Shown: piece after piece, positions 31,887 through 40,336 of the stretch | Numbering within the stretch: the stretch's first letter is position 1 | Layout of the letters: the number at the start of each line of letters is the position of its first letter | NCBI GenBank assembly: GCA_025449115.1 | Contig: JAHLKC010000044.1 | Span: 186,001-250,000 of the forward strand | Length of the DNA stretch: 64,000 bases | Source: Chytridium lagenaria | Taxonomy: Eukaryota; Chytridiomycota; Chytridiomycetes; Chytridiales; Chytridiaceae | Direction of reading: 5' to 3' | The notes under the pieces: generated by a model | Told to the model about the DNA's origin: nothing | The model's input: the letters and a program-made list of their open reading frames with translations, nothing else | Databases searched by the model: none | Program-made: the position numbers and the translations under genes

Positions 31887-33094
31887 ATGAAGACCACCGT
31901 TTTTGCTCTCAGCGTTGCCCTGTACTCTCTCTTGGCTGTCAAAATCTCTCACGGAGCTCCCATCGGACTGGCTTCTTCAGCTGCCCCTCTTACCACAGGG
32001 GCTCCTTCCGTTCTGATCACTCCAGTCGCCTCAGACGTCAGTAACGCCCAAGCTAAAAAGCCGGTCCCTACTCCTCCCAAGAAGAAGCCCGCACCTCCAG
32101 TCAAAAAGAATGACCTTGCGAATGTAATTGCTGCCGTCCCTGAGGCGACTGCTACTCCGATGGCCACCTCTGCGCCCCTTGCTACGATGACGGCCATGCC
32201 TGACGAAGTAAACAACGCTCAGGCCAAGAAGCCCGTTCCCGCTCCCCCCGTCAAGAAACCTACTCCTCCCGTCAATAAGCCTGCTCCTCCGGCCAAGAAG
32301 AACCAACTCCCGATCGAAGTTGCAGCTGTCCCAGAGGTAATCGCCACGCCTTTGACTACCGTGCTGTCATCCGCCGCTCCCATGGCCACAGCTGCTCCGC
32401 TCGCCACGATGACTGCCATGCCTGAACACGAAATTCAACCCGAGGATGTGTCCGAAGCTGGAAGTGATGTCAAAAAACCTACTCCATCCAAGAAAATCCC
32501 CGTCCCCGTCAAGAAGGCACCTCCGAAGAAGCACCACAAGAAGCAACACAAGAAGCAGGATAATGAAGAGGACGACAAGAAAGATAGGATTCGTATCCGC
32601 ATTGGGGAACGCAAGCGCCACCACCGTGACCGCGATGATGACGACAGGAAAGTCTTTGGACGCGTTCTTGGCGGGGGCGACAGCTTTGATGATAACAAGG
32701 GATTCAGCAACGACTTTTTTGGACGTAGAGACAACTTTTTTGGAGAGGAAAAGAGGGATGACGGGTTCTTTGGCGGATCCAACAACTTTGGGAACCTTGG
32801 AGCCTCTGATGCGGCTGTCAATGATGAGGTATGTCAATACTTCACGTGCAGCTTCATATTCTAATGACAAAGTGTGAGATACTGGCTGACGTTGTTTTTT
32901 GTTACTAGAATGATGTCTCGGCTGCCACTTACGGAGACTACAACCAGGCCAACTACGGTCATCAAGCAGGGTTCAGTGGTCACCGCAAGAAGAGTGACCG
33001 CGACCGCGCTATTGATATCGAGATTAAGGACCGTGATCGTGACGAACGCTTTGGGCGTGAAAGGTCCTTTGGTAGCGAGTTGGGCGACTTCTAA
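31887..33094 (+). CDS. Secreted Lys/Pro-rich and Asp/Arg-rich protein
   Basis: Not a recognised family. Exons 31887-32828 and 32909-33094 (80-nt intron, GTATGT...ACTAG) sum to 1128 nt, 375 residues. A clear signal peptide (about residues 1-23, ending SHGAP) is followed by a duplicated module: NAQAKKPVP plus Pro/Lys repeats, then AAVPE, and APLATMTAMP, occurring twice. Next is a very basic, His/Lys-rich stretch and an alternating Asp/Arg region (DRIRIRIGERKRHHRDRDDDDRK is split between charges). It ends in Gly/Phe/Asn-rich sequence and a mixed-charge C-terminus ending GSELGDF. Composition suggests a disordered extracellular or wall-associated polyampholyte. Only composition supports this. Confidence 0.7.
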
Positions 33095-33239
33095 ATCAAA
33101 TCGAGCGGCCTGATGTTTCAACCATTATCTTTCCGTTATACATGTTTCACTTGCTGTTTTCATCAGTTTTTTAGCAGCAGTTCATTATCTCTATCATGTA
33201 CATGGCGGTCATCGTTTGTAATTTCATGAAACTCAATAA

Positions 33240-33600
33240 TTATCGTTCATTTCATTTTACTGAATGCTGCACGTCCCCTTTTTGTACTTATACACACGCT
33301 TACTAGGCCGTCGACAATGGGCCTTTGAATCCGCATTGGGGTATGAAGAGTAAAAAGCGCTTTGATGATAACATGAATGACGCGACGGCTGCCACTTCCG
33401 GAGACTACAACCAAAGCACCTATTGTCAATAGGGTACAGCGCGCTTTCGACATTGAGATAGAGGACCGACCATCGTTTGGGTCCTTTGGCAGCGAGTTTT
33501 GTGGCTTTTGGATAAGGTGTGGTACCTTTATATGTTTTTGACTTGCAGTTTGTCCTACCCATTTACAACCATTTTCATCCAATCAAAATCGTCAATTTTA
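33240..33600 (+). pseudogene. Decayed partial duplicate of the secreted-protein 3' exon
   Basis: From about 33345 to 33540 the sequence matches the last exon of the gene just upstream: AATGACGCGACGGCTGCCAC parallels AATGATGTCTCGGCTGCCAC, GGAGACTACAACCA is shared, and further on the equivalents of AFDIEIEDR and FGSFGSEF are readable. In-frame stops and a deletion of the central part remove coding ability. It is a tandem partial duplication in decay, cut off by the 5' LTR at 33645. Confidence 0.65.
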
Positions 33601-33639
33601 CCTATAATTGTTATTGAATATATACGACAACAAATTTCC

Positions 33640-33644
33640 TTCAG
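33640..33644. repeat. Target-site duplication (left), TTCAG
   Basis: Exact match to 39642-39646 on the other side of the element. Confidence 0.85.
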
Positions 33645-34109
33645 TGTGACGGAATTTCCCTAATATCTCTTGTATTACTTCAATGTTTCTTGTATTACCT
33701 TCCTTATTGTATTTTTCCACTTCGTTTATTTTTCCGCAAGTTGCCGCGCTTAGCCCCAACTTTGCCAACTTTATTCGAAGTTCTTTTATTTTCTCTACCA
33801 TTCTTAGCTAAAACTCGAACTTTCCTTTTCATTCTAAATGTTTCTTTTCTTCGAAATTCTTCTTTATTTGTTCTAAAAGCTTCTTAAACTTTCTTTAACT
33901 TTCAACTCTATTTTTCGTGTTTTCGCCTATAAAAGGCTAGCTTCTCTCTTTGACTTCTTCAACATCTACTTCTTCATCAACATTTCTACTTTGAACAGCT
34001 TCTTCTTCTTAAATAAAAACCCTTCAAAACTCTCATCTCTCCTTTCAAATATTCCTTCAATATTTCCCCTTTGACGAACCTTCGCCCTAGCTAGGCTCGT
34101 TCCGTCACA
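33645..34109 (+). repeat. 5' LTR
   Basis: 465 bp, bounded by the perfect 10-bp inverted repeat TGTGACGGAA / TTCCGTCACA. It carries TATAAAAGG at 33928-33936 and AATAAA at 34012-34017, the likely promoter and polyadenylation signals. Confidence 0.95.
33928..33936 (+). promoter_or_regulatory. TATA box of the LTR promoter
   Basis: TATAAAAGG at offset 283 in the LTR; the same motif is at 39460-39468 in the 3' copy. Confidence 0.6.
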
Positions 34110-34111
34110 TT

Positions 34112-34123
34112 TGGTAGCACTTC
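34112..34123 (+). other. Primer-binding site for initiator tRNA-Met
   Basis: TGGTAGCACTTC begins 2 nt after the 5' LTR. It is the exact reverse complement of the last nine bases of the initiator tRNA-Met gene at 39913-39984 plus the added CCA. Confidence 0.85.
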
Positions 34124-34140
34124 AAAATTCCTCACTCTCT

Positions 34141-34228
34141 CGAGCCCTCTCTCGCTCCCTCACTCCATTTCGAGCCCTCTCTCGCTCCCTCACTCAATCT
34201 TGAGCTCTCTCTCCCTCCTTCACTCTCT
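34141..34228 (+). repeat. Three-copy tandem repeat in the retrotransposon leader
   Basis: About 28-bp units (CGAGCCCTCTCTCGCTCCCT followed by CACTC) occur twice well conserved and once diverged, between the primer site and the gag start codon. Confidence 0.7.
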
Positions 34229-34251
34229 TCACTTCTCCCTTCTCCTTCACA

Positions 34252-35326
34252 ATGTCACACACACCAGAACTCCCTCAGCAAGTCTCCACCAGTGACATCG
34301 CCTCGGCCTTTGCAAGCCTTCAGCAGCAGATAGCCCAGCTCCAAGAACGCCTCAACGCCTCAGAAGCCTTGGTCGCCGCCTCTCGTCGCCTCTCACCAGA
34401 AGCCAGAGAACTTCCTGAATTCAAGATCACGTCACGCAAGCCACCATCCTTCTCTGGGGATCTTCGCAAGAAACCAGCTCACGAGGCTCAAGCAGCAATT
34501 GATGAATACCTCCACCAAGCCGCTGAAGACGCCAGGCTGTACGGCTTCCTTGGAGATGATGAAGAACCTCAGTTCAAGAACCACAAGACCTACGTCGACT
34601 GGATCTCCACAGGCCTCTCAGGACTCGCCCTCACTCAGTGGAGAAGAATCTCTCCAGACGTCCGTCACCACATGGGCTGGAGAGAGTACTGTCAGTGGAT
34701 TCGCGACTCCTTCGCCTCATCACTCACCCTTCAGCAAGCCATTGAATCCCTCGACAAGATAGAGCAAAAGGGTGCCGCCACTCTTTACTCTCAGCAGTTC
34801 AACGAGCTCGTCGCCGCCATTGAAGGATCAGGCATCGTCTACCCAGAAGTCATCCTCTGCTTCAAGTACCGCCGCGGACTCAAGGCCATCCTCAGGACCA
34901 ATGAAGATCTTTTCGACATTCAAGACGACCTCCAGAGACTCCAGCGTGCTGCAGAGCGCCTGGATGACTTCCACTGGAGAGAAGGAAACCACCAACGCCG
35001 CAGCAACCAGAATGATAACCGTCACAAGCCACGCGACCATAATTTTCGTTCCCAAAGGCAAGAAAAGCAACAGCACAACAACGGTCCCACTCCCATGGAA
35101 ATCGACAACACCACAGCAACCCGGTCCAAGCTCACCGATCAAGAAAAAGGCCATCTACCGTGCAAATGGTTGGTGTACCTACTGCCGCTCTCACGAACAT
35201 CGCTATGAGCAATGCAACGCCCCAGGAATCCGTCGGAAACAAGTCAAGGTCAACAACACGCAAGTCTCGGAAACGACAGCACCGACGGTCGGCAACAGTA
35301 AGAGGCAATCTGCCTCTCAAACCTGA
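34252..35326 (+). CDS. gag: Gag (capsid and nucleocapsid) of the Ty3/Gypsy element
   Basis: Structural protein that packages the element RNA. It begins MSHTPELPQQ after the leader repeat. Residues 40-230 form a capsid-like region with the typical YVDWISTGLSG...WREYCQWIRDSF and YSQQFNELV helices. A basic Gln/Arg/His-rich stretch follows, then one zinc knuckle CTYCRSHEHRYEQC of CX2CX4HX4C form (about 35182-35223). The capsid and knuckle are in different frames; dropping one A from the run at 35144-35148 joins DQE to KAIYRANGW without loss. This is a copy error, an assembly error, or less likely a programmed frameshift. Confidence 0.85.
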
Positions 35327-35985
35327 TCAAGACACGGCGTTGCGCGCTCCCTCGGGAGAGTCTTCACCACCTCCCGAGGTCGAGCGCGCTACACTTGACA
35401 AGAGTTCCGTGGAGGCTTCTGTCAAGACGGTTCCATCCACATCCAAACCTCAAAGGCCTCATCAAGACGTCGATCGCATCCTCAAGATCTACCACGTCGA
35501 GAAACAAGACGCCAAGAGTGACCTTCTCGTCATTCAAGGCACCATCAACGGACGGCACGCCAAAGTTCTCATAGATGGAGGAGCCACTCACTCCTTTGTC
35601 AAGGACTCTCTCGCCTTCGCCATCAGCAAACCATCCAACCAAGAAGTTTTCGACATCAAGCTCGCCGCTTCAACACCAAGAGCAGTCAAAGGACGCCTCT
35701 TTCGCGACCTGGAACTCAACATTGACCTCTACGTCACCAAGCAAGAATTCATCTCTGCACCAATCGTGTACGACGTCATCCTCGGCAAGGATTGGTTGAC
35801 ACGGGTCAACCCAAGGATAGACTGGACCACCAACACAGTCACCTTCGGCAACAACCGTGGATCTGTAGAGAACAGATTCCCGTCACTGTGGAACACATTT
35901 CGGCAAAGACATTCAAGCGCCTCGCAAGGTTCCCCAACATCAGACTTGGACTCATCCACCTCAAGGACATCCTCTCGGACAGCTT
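35290..35985 (+). CDS. Aspartic protease segment of the Ty3/Gypsy polyprotein
   Basis: Retroviral-type aspartic protease that would cut Gag-Pol. The frame runs from about 35290 and shows KVLIDGGATHSFV with the catalytic Asp, and the C-terminal ILGKDWL motif. The active-site triplet reads Asp-Gly-Gly instead of the usual Asp-Ser-Gly or Asp-Thr-Gly. It lies in a different frame from both the zinc knuckle and the reverse transcriptase; the second switch is near 35860. A continuous polyprotein would need two one-base corrections. Confidence 0.8.
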
Positions 35986-38900
35986 AGCCTCAAGCAACTC
36001 AGCACCTTCCTGCAATTCAGCTTCCTCTGGCCATCAAGTCCCCACTCATGTCCCTGCGCACGCTCCGGTTTTGAAGACCACCGCTGACGCCAACGAGAAA
36101 GACGCAAGAATTCTGGCTTCGCTTCCTGACAACATCAAGAACATGGTCAAGCAATACCCTGCAGTATTCTCAGAGTACAAAGGAATCCCGCCTTCAAGAC
36201 CATCAGACCACCGCATCGACCTTGAAGATCCTTCCGCCAAGCCACCACATAGGCCAATCTACCCTCTCTCGGAAGAAGAACTCCAGACCCTCAAGAAAGA
36301 ACTTGAATTCCTCCTGGAAAACGGTCGCATCAAGCCTTCGGTCTCAGCATACGGCGCTCCAATCTTCTACATCGCCCAAGCAGGCAAGCTCAGACTCGTG
36401 ATTGACTACCGCGCCCTCAACAAGAACACAGTCAAGAACCGCACGGCTCTTCCCAACATCACGGAAATCCTCGATAGGTTACGCAAGGCCAAGTTCTTCT
36501 CCAAGCTTGACCTGGCATCCGGTTACCACCAGATCCGCATTCGCCCAGAAGATACCGACAAAACCGCCTTCAGAACGAAATACGGCCATTTTGAATGGGT
36601 CGTCATGCCCTTCGGTCTTGCAAACGCCCCAGCCACGTTCCAGTCCATGGTCAACAGCATCTTTCACGACTATGTTGATGAGTTTCTCATCGCATACATG
36701 GACGACATTCTCATCTTCTCAGAAACCGCCGAAGAACATGAAGAACACCTCCGCAAGGTTTTGGCTCGACTTCAAGAACACCAGCTTCATTGTCGCCTTC
36801 ACAAGTGTTCATTTTTCGCCTCTCAAGTCGAGTATCTCGGTTTTCACGTCGCCAACGGACACCTGGAAGTTTTACCGTCAAGAACCCAAGCCATTCATGA
36901 TTTCGAAACGCCCAAGTCTTGGACAGAACTCCGCTCCTTCATAGGTCTCGCCAACACCATTCACCGGTTCATAGCCCATCACGCAAGCCTGCTCGCGCCT
37001 CTCACTGATCTCCTTCGTGGCGCCGGCAACAAGAAACATCCTGCACCTTTCAAGTGGACACCTGAAAATCAAGCCGCCTTCGAGAAAGTCAAGCAAGCCC
37101 TCGTCTCACCTCAAGTACTCAGTCTTTTCGACCCCTCCAAGCCGGTTCACCTCTACACAGACTGGTCAGAATCCGCCGTTGGAAGTTACGTCGCTCAGCC
37201 AGACGAAAATAATCATGAAGCACCAATCGCCTACGCCTCAAGAAAGTGCAACAGCAGCGAACGCAAGTACCACCCCTACCTCGGTGAAATCCTTGCCCTC
37301 GTGGAAGCCTTCCGCACGCATCGGCATTACCTAATCGGCAGACAAGTCAAAGTCTTCACGGACCACAGGTCTCTTCAGTACATCCTGGACCAGCCCAAGC
37401 TCCGCCCTGTGCACCACCGCTGGCTCGCAGATCTCCTCGCCCAAGATTTCGTCATTGAGTGGACTCCAGGCAACTGGAACACTATCGCCGACGCTCTTTC
37501 GCGACGCCCTCACTCCAAAGATGCAGCAACAGACCCTCACATCAGCCTCAACGCCATCACCACCATCACCAACGACATCCTGGACGCCATCAAAGAAGCC
37601 TTACCAGAAGATCCCGAATTCAAGGAACTTGAACAGTACTTGGACGACACCATCACCCCAAAAGAAAACTTCAATCCTCCGCCGGTACCCAAGGAACGTC
37701 GCACTCAGATCAACCGTTACCTTCTCAGTGGAGGACTACTGTACTACAAAGCCGCCAACCAGTACCGCCTCTTTGTCCCTGCCGCCATTCGCCAAAGACT
37801 CCTCAATCTCGCCCATGACGACGGACCAAGTATTCACGGCAACTGGGAACGCACAGCAGAAAAACTTACTCGACACTACCACTGGCCAAATATCCACAAA
37901 GACGTCGCCAAGCATGTACGCCGCTGTGACTCGTGTCAACGCAACAAGATTGCTCGTCGCCTTCCATACGGTCTTCTCGAGCCTCACCAAGTCCCTGAGA
38001 ACCGCTGGGAAACCATCTCAATGGATTTCATGGGTCCCTTACCGACAACACTCAACACGGGTTTTGACACCATCATGGTCATTGTGGATTCGGCAACGAA
38101 AAGAGTTCACATTCAGCCAACCCTCAACACCGCCACCGCCGGAGACATCGCCGACATCTTTGAGAAAGTCATCTGGAGATACCACGGCCTTCCCAAGACA
38201 ATCATCAGCGACCGCGACTCACGCTTTATCAGCTTCTTCTGGAAAGCCCTCATGAAGTCTCTACGCGTCAAGCAAATCATCTCTTCATCCTACCACCCTC
38301 AGACTGACGGCCAGACAGAGAACAAGAATCAGTGGATCATCGCCGCCCTTCGGGAATACGTTCACTTCTACCAAAACAACTGGGACAAGTACCTTCACAT
38401 CGTCGAGCACGCCATCAACGACACCGTTAACTCGTCAACAGGCTACACACCTTTTATGCTGGACACTGGTCGCAATCCTACCTCACTCTTGGACCTTTCA
38501 CTCAATGTTCAAGACCAACTGAGCATTCGTGACCTTCAAGCCTTGTACAAAACCGCCAAACTCGCCATCCAGCAAGCCCAAGATCGCCAAGCCACTACAG
38601 CCAACAAGAAACGCCTTGAAGACCCCTTCAAAGTTGGTGATCTGGTCCTCCTCTCAGCAAAAGACGTCTTACCACCAAACGCCCAAGGACGCCCTTCTGC
38701 CAAACTCGGCCCTATCTACACTGGTCCCTACGTCATAGAAGAAAAACTTGGTACTTCCTACCGCCTTGCCATCCCTGAATCATGGCGCGTTCACCCAGTC
38801 TTCCACCCAGAAAAACTTCGACCATACTACTGGGACTTCGACGGCCCTCATCCTCTGTCCTCCCTGCCACAGTCTGAACGACGCGTCGAAAAACTACTTG

Positions 38901-39070
38901 CCCTTCGCACCCTCAAAGGTCAGCGTCAAGCCCTCGTCAAATGGCTCAATCACTCGCCGATCTACAATACCTGGCTTCCCTTTGATGCTGAACTTCGTGC
39001 ACGCGTCAAAGCTGATCGAGAATTCTTGGAAAAAGACGTTGTTATCCCTGCAAACTTTGAAGATCTTTAA
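35870..39070 (+). CDS. pol: Reverse transcriptase, RNase H, integrase, chromodomain-like tail
   Basis: An intact frame of more than 1000 codons. The reverse transcriptase has RLVIDYRALNKNT, FSKLDLASGYHQIRI and the catalytic YMDD (about 36695). RNase H has Asp in LYTDWSES, Glu in YLGEILALVEA and Asp in FTDHRSLQYIL. Integrase has an HHCC zinc finger ending CDSCQRNK, and the DDE triad in SMDFMGPLP, ISDRDSRF and TDGQTENKNQ. GPYVIEEKLG and WRVHPVFHPEKLRPYY follow, then a C-terminal chromodomain-like module (VEKLLALR, ALVKWLNHSPIYNTWLP) that marks it as a chromovirus-type element. Tryptophans at the usual places are kept, but the first aromatic-cage residue is not obvious. Confidence 0.93.
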   Translation, partial: EQIPVTVEHISAKTFKRLARFPNIRLGLIHLKDILSDSLASSNSAPSCNSASSGHQVPTHVPAHAPVLKTTADANEKDARILASLPDNIKNMVKQYPAVFSEYKGIPPSRPSDHRIDLEDPSAKPPHRPIYPLSEEELQTLKKELEFLLENGRIKPSVSAYGAPIFYIAQAGKLRLVIDYRALNKNTVKNRTALPNITEILDRLRKAKFFSKLDLASGYHQIRIRPEDTDKTAFRTKYGHFEWVVMPFGLANAPATFQSMVNSIFHDYVDEFLIAYMDDILIFSETAEEHEEHLRKVLARLQEHQLHCRLHKCSFFASQVEYLGFHVANGHLEVLPSRTQAIHDFETPKSWTELRSFIGLANTIHRFIAHHASLLAPLTDLLRGAGNKKHPAPFKWTPENQAAFEKVKQALVSPQVLSLFDPSKPVHLYTDWSESAVGSYVAQPDENNHEAPIAYASRKCNSSERKYHPYLGEILALVEAFRTHRHYLIGRQVKVFTDHRSLQYILDQPKLRPVHHRWLADLLAQDFVIEWTPGNWNTIADALSRRPHSKDAATDPHISLNAITTITNDILDAIKEALPEDPEFKELEQYLDDTITPKENFNPPPVPKERRTQINRYLLSGGLLYYKAANQYRLFVPAAIRQRLLNLAHDDGPSIHGNWERTAEKLTRHYHWPNIHKDVAKHVRRCDSCQRNKIARRLPYGLLEPHQVPENRWETISMDFMGPLPTTLNTGFDTIMVIVDSATKRVHIQPTLNTATAGDIADIFEKVIWRYHGLPKTIISDRDSRFISFFWKALMKSLRVKQIISSSYHPQTDGQTENKNQWIIAALREYVHFYQNNWDKYLHIVEHAINDTVNSSTGYTPFMLDTGRNPTSLLDLSLNVQDQLSIRDLQALYKTAKLAIQQAQDRQATTANKKRLEDPFKVGDLVLLSAKDVLPPNAQGRPSAKLGPIYTGPYVIEEKLGTSYRLAIPESWRVHPVFHPEKLRPYYWDFDGPHPLSSLPQSERRVEKLLALRTLKGQRQALVKWLNHSPIYNTWLPFDAELRARVKADREFLEKDVVIPANFEDL

Positions 39071-39168
39071 CACTTTTATTTCTTCTTTTACATGTATTTC
39101 TTTAACTTCTCTTTCCTTCTTCTTTTGAAATTCCTTGCATCATCGCCTTCACTTCGCTTAGGCTCTTG

Positions 39169-39176
39169 TAGGGGGG
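39169..39176 (+). other. Polypurine tract
   Basis: AGGGGGG immediately before the 3' LTR, the expected plus-strand priming site for reverse transcription. Confidence 0.6.
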
Positions 39177-39641
39177 TGTGACGGAATTTCCCTAATATCT
39201 CTTGTATTACTTCAATGTTTCTTGTATTACCTTCCTTATTGTATTTTTCCACTTCGTTTATTTTTCCGCAAGTTGCCGCGCTTAGCCCCAACTTTGCCAA
39301 CTTTATTCGAAGTTCTTTTATTTTCTCTACCATTCTTAGCTAAAACTCGAACTTTCCTTTTCATTCTAAATGTTTCTTTTCTTCGAAATTCTTCTTTATT
39401 TGTTCTAAAAGCTTCTTAAACTTTCTTTAACTTTCAACTCTATTTTTCGTGTTTTCGCCTATAAAAGGCTAGCTTCTCTCTTTGACTTCTTCAACATCTA
39501 CTTCTTCATCAACATTTCTACTTTGAACAGCTTCTTCTTCTTAAATAAAAACCCTTCAAAACTCTCATCTCTCCTTTCAAATATTCCTTCAATATTTCCC
39601 CTTTGACGAACCTTCGCCCTAGCTAGGCTCGTTCCGTCACA
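39177..39641 (+). repeat. 3' LTR
   Basis: 465 bp, same length as the 5' LTR and no difference noticed on reading. Ends with TTCCGTCACA and is followed by the TTCAG duplication. Confidence 0.95.
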
Positions 39642-39646
39642 TTCAG
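39642..39646. repeat. Target-site duplication (right), TTCAG
   Basis: Matches 33640-33644. It ends 10 bp before the first base of tRNA-Leu. Confidence 0.85.
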
Positions 39647-39656
39647 ATATCAAATA

Positions 39657-39739
39657 GGGCAGATGGCCGAGTTGGTCTAAGGCGTCACGTTAAGGCCGTG
39701 ATCTCTCCGGAGGCGTGGGTTCGAATCCCACTCTGCTCA
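39657..39739 (+). tRNA. tRNA-Leu (AAG)
   Basis: 83 nt with acceptor stem GGGCAGA/TCTGCTC, anticodon arm TCACG-TTAAGGC-CGTGA giving anticodon AAG, a long variable arm typical of class II tRNAs, T arm GTGGG-TTCGAAT-CCCAC and discriminator A. No intron. Followed after only 6 nt by tRNA-Glu, with no T-run terminator between. Confidence 0.92.
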
Positions 39740-39745
39740 CTCCTC

Positions 39746-39817
39746 TCCGAAATAGTCTAGTGGTTATGATCCCGCTCTCTCACAGCGGTGGCCGGGGTTC
39801 AATTCCCCGTTTCGGAA
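39746..39817 (+). tRNA. tRNA-Glu (CTC)
   Basis: 72 nt; acceptor stem TCCGAAA/TTTCGGA, anticodon arm CCGCT-CTCTCAC-AGCGG giving CTC, T arm with TTCAATT loop. The first T-run downstream is 39826-39830. Confidence 0.92.
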
Positions 39818-39825
39818 ATTAAGCC

Positions 39826-39830
39826 TTTTT
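39826..39830 (+). terminator. Pol III terminator (T5) after tRNA-Glu
   Basis: First run of five T after the Leu-Glu pair; likely ends a two-tRNA transcript. Confidence 0.55.
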
Positions 39831-39834
39831 CATT

Positions 39835-39905
39835 GGTTCCATGGTGTAGGGGCAGCACTTCAGATTCTGATTCTGGCAACGCGAGTTCGATTCTCGCTGG
39901 GACCT
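39835..39905 (+). tRNA. tRNA-Gln (CTG)
   Basis: 71 nt; acceptor GGTTCCA/TGGGACC with discriminator T, anticodon arm TCAGA-TTCTGAT-TCTGG giving CTG, T arm GCGAG-TTCGATT-CTCGC. Followed after 7 nt by initiator tRNA-Met with no T-run between. Confidence 0.9.
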
Positions 39906-39912
39906 ATCATCA

Positions 39913-39984
39913 AGCACTTTAGCTCAGGGGAAGAGCGCGGGGCTCATAACTCCGAGGTCCCAGGATCGAAACCTGGAAGTGCTA
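39913..39984 (+). tRNA. Initiator tRNA-Met (CAT)
   Basis: 72 nt; acceptor AGCACTT/AAGTGCT with the initiator-specific A1:U72 pair, anticodon arm CGGGG-CTCATAA-CTCCG, and T loop ATCGAAA with A54 and A60, the eukaryotic initiator hallmark. The middle of the three conserved anticodon-stem G:C pairs is G30:U40. Its 3' end is the presumed primer of the neighbouring retrotransposon. Confidence 0.92.
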
Positions 39985-39991
39985 TTTTTTT
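39985..39991 (+). terminator. Pol III terminator (T7) after initiator tRNA-Met
   Basis: Seven T directly after the discriminator base. Confidence 0.75.
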
Positions 39992-40336
39992 CCTTCTTTG
40001 TCTTCATACACGTTTTGAATGGCCATCATCCTCTTTCTCTAATGAATTCCTGTAAAAAGGCAAGATTCGGACTGGACGTATCAATACTTACCTATCCGAT
40101 ATTCTCTGTTTATGTGTATATTGTCGTAATTGGCTTGGTTCGTCCTGGCAGATCCCAGAGGTCATTATCACATGCATCTTTCCCATCAAATTAATAATTA
40201 AAGCATCACCATCATCAAAGACCCTGTCAATTCACGAACCCATCCACTTCCCATTACCATTACCGGATACAGCTGTAAGGTATATATTTGTATCGAGAGG
40301 CTCTTGCTGCAGGCGCCAGCTTCCCATTTGTTTTGC
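39992..40336. other. Spacer between tRNA cluster and DUF4436-like array
   Basis: 345 bp with no supported gene; presumably contains the promoter of the gene starting at 40337. Confidence 0.45.

Larger units (their letters stand above)
33645..39641 (+). mobile_element. Ty3/Gypsy LTR retrotransposon, full length
   Basis: Complete element of 5997 bp: two LTRs of 465 bp each that look identical by eye, a primer-binding site, gag with a zinc knuckle, protease, reverse transcriptase, RNase H, integrase and a chromodomain-like tail, and a G-rich tract before the 3' LTR. It is flanked by a 5-bp direct repeat TTCAG (33640-33644 and 39642-39646). The domain order RT-RH-IN places it in Ty3/Gypsy (Metaviridae-type). 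Same-length, apparently identical LTRs indicate recent insertion. It lies immediately upstream of a tRNA cluster, in the same orientation. Confidence 0.95.

Noticed and set aside
33690..33887. Open frames inside the LTRs (repeated at 39222-39419)
   Set aside because: They are the same non-coding LTR sequence in two copies; Phe/Leu-rich composition only.
35140..35150. Programmed +1 frameshift between gag and pol
   Set aside because: The shift falls before the zinc knuckle, inside gag, at a plain A5 run, and two more shifts follow in the same element; base errors or decay explain it better.
39913..39984. Elongator tRNA-Met
   Set aside because: A1:U72, the ATCGAAA T loop and 72-nt length are initiator features, despite the G30:U40 pair.
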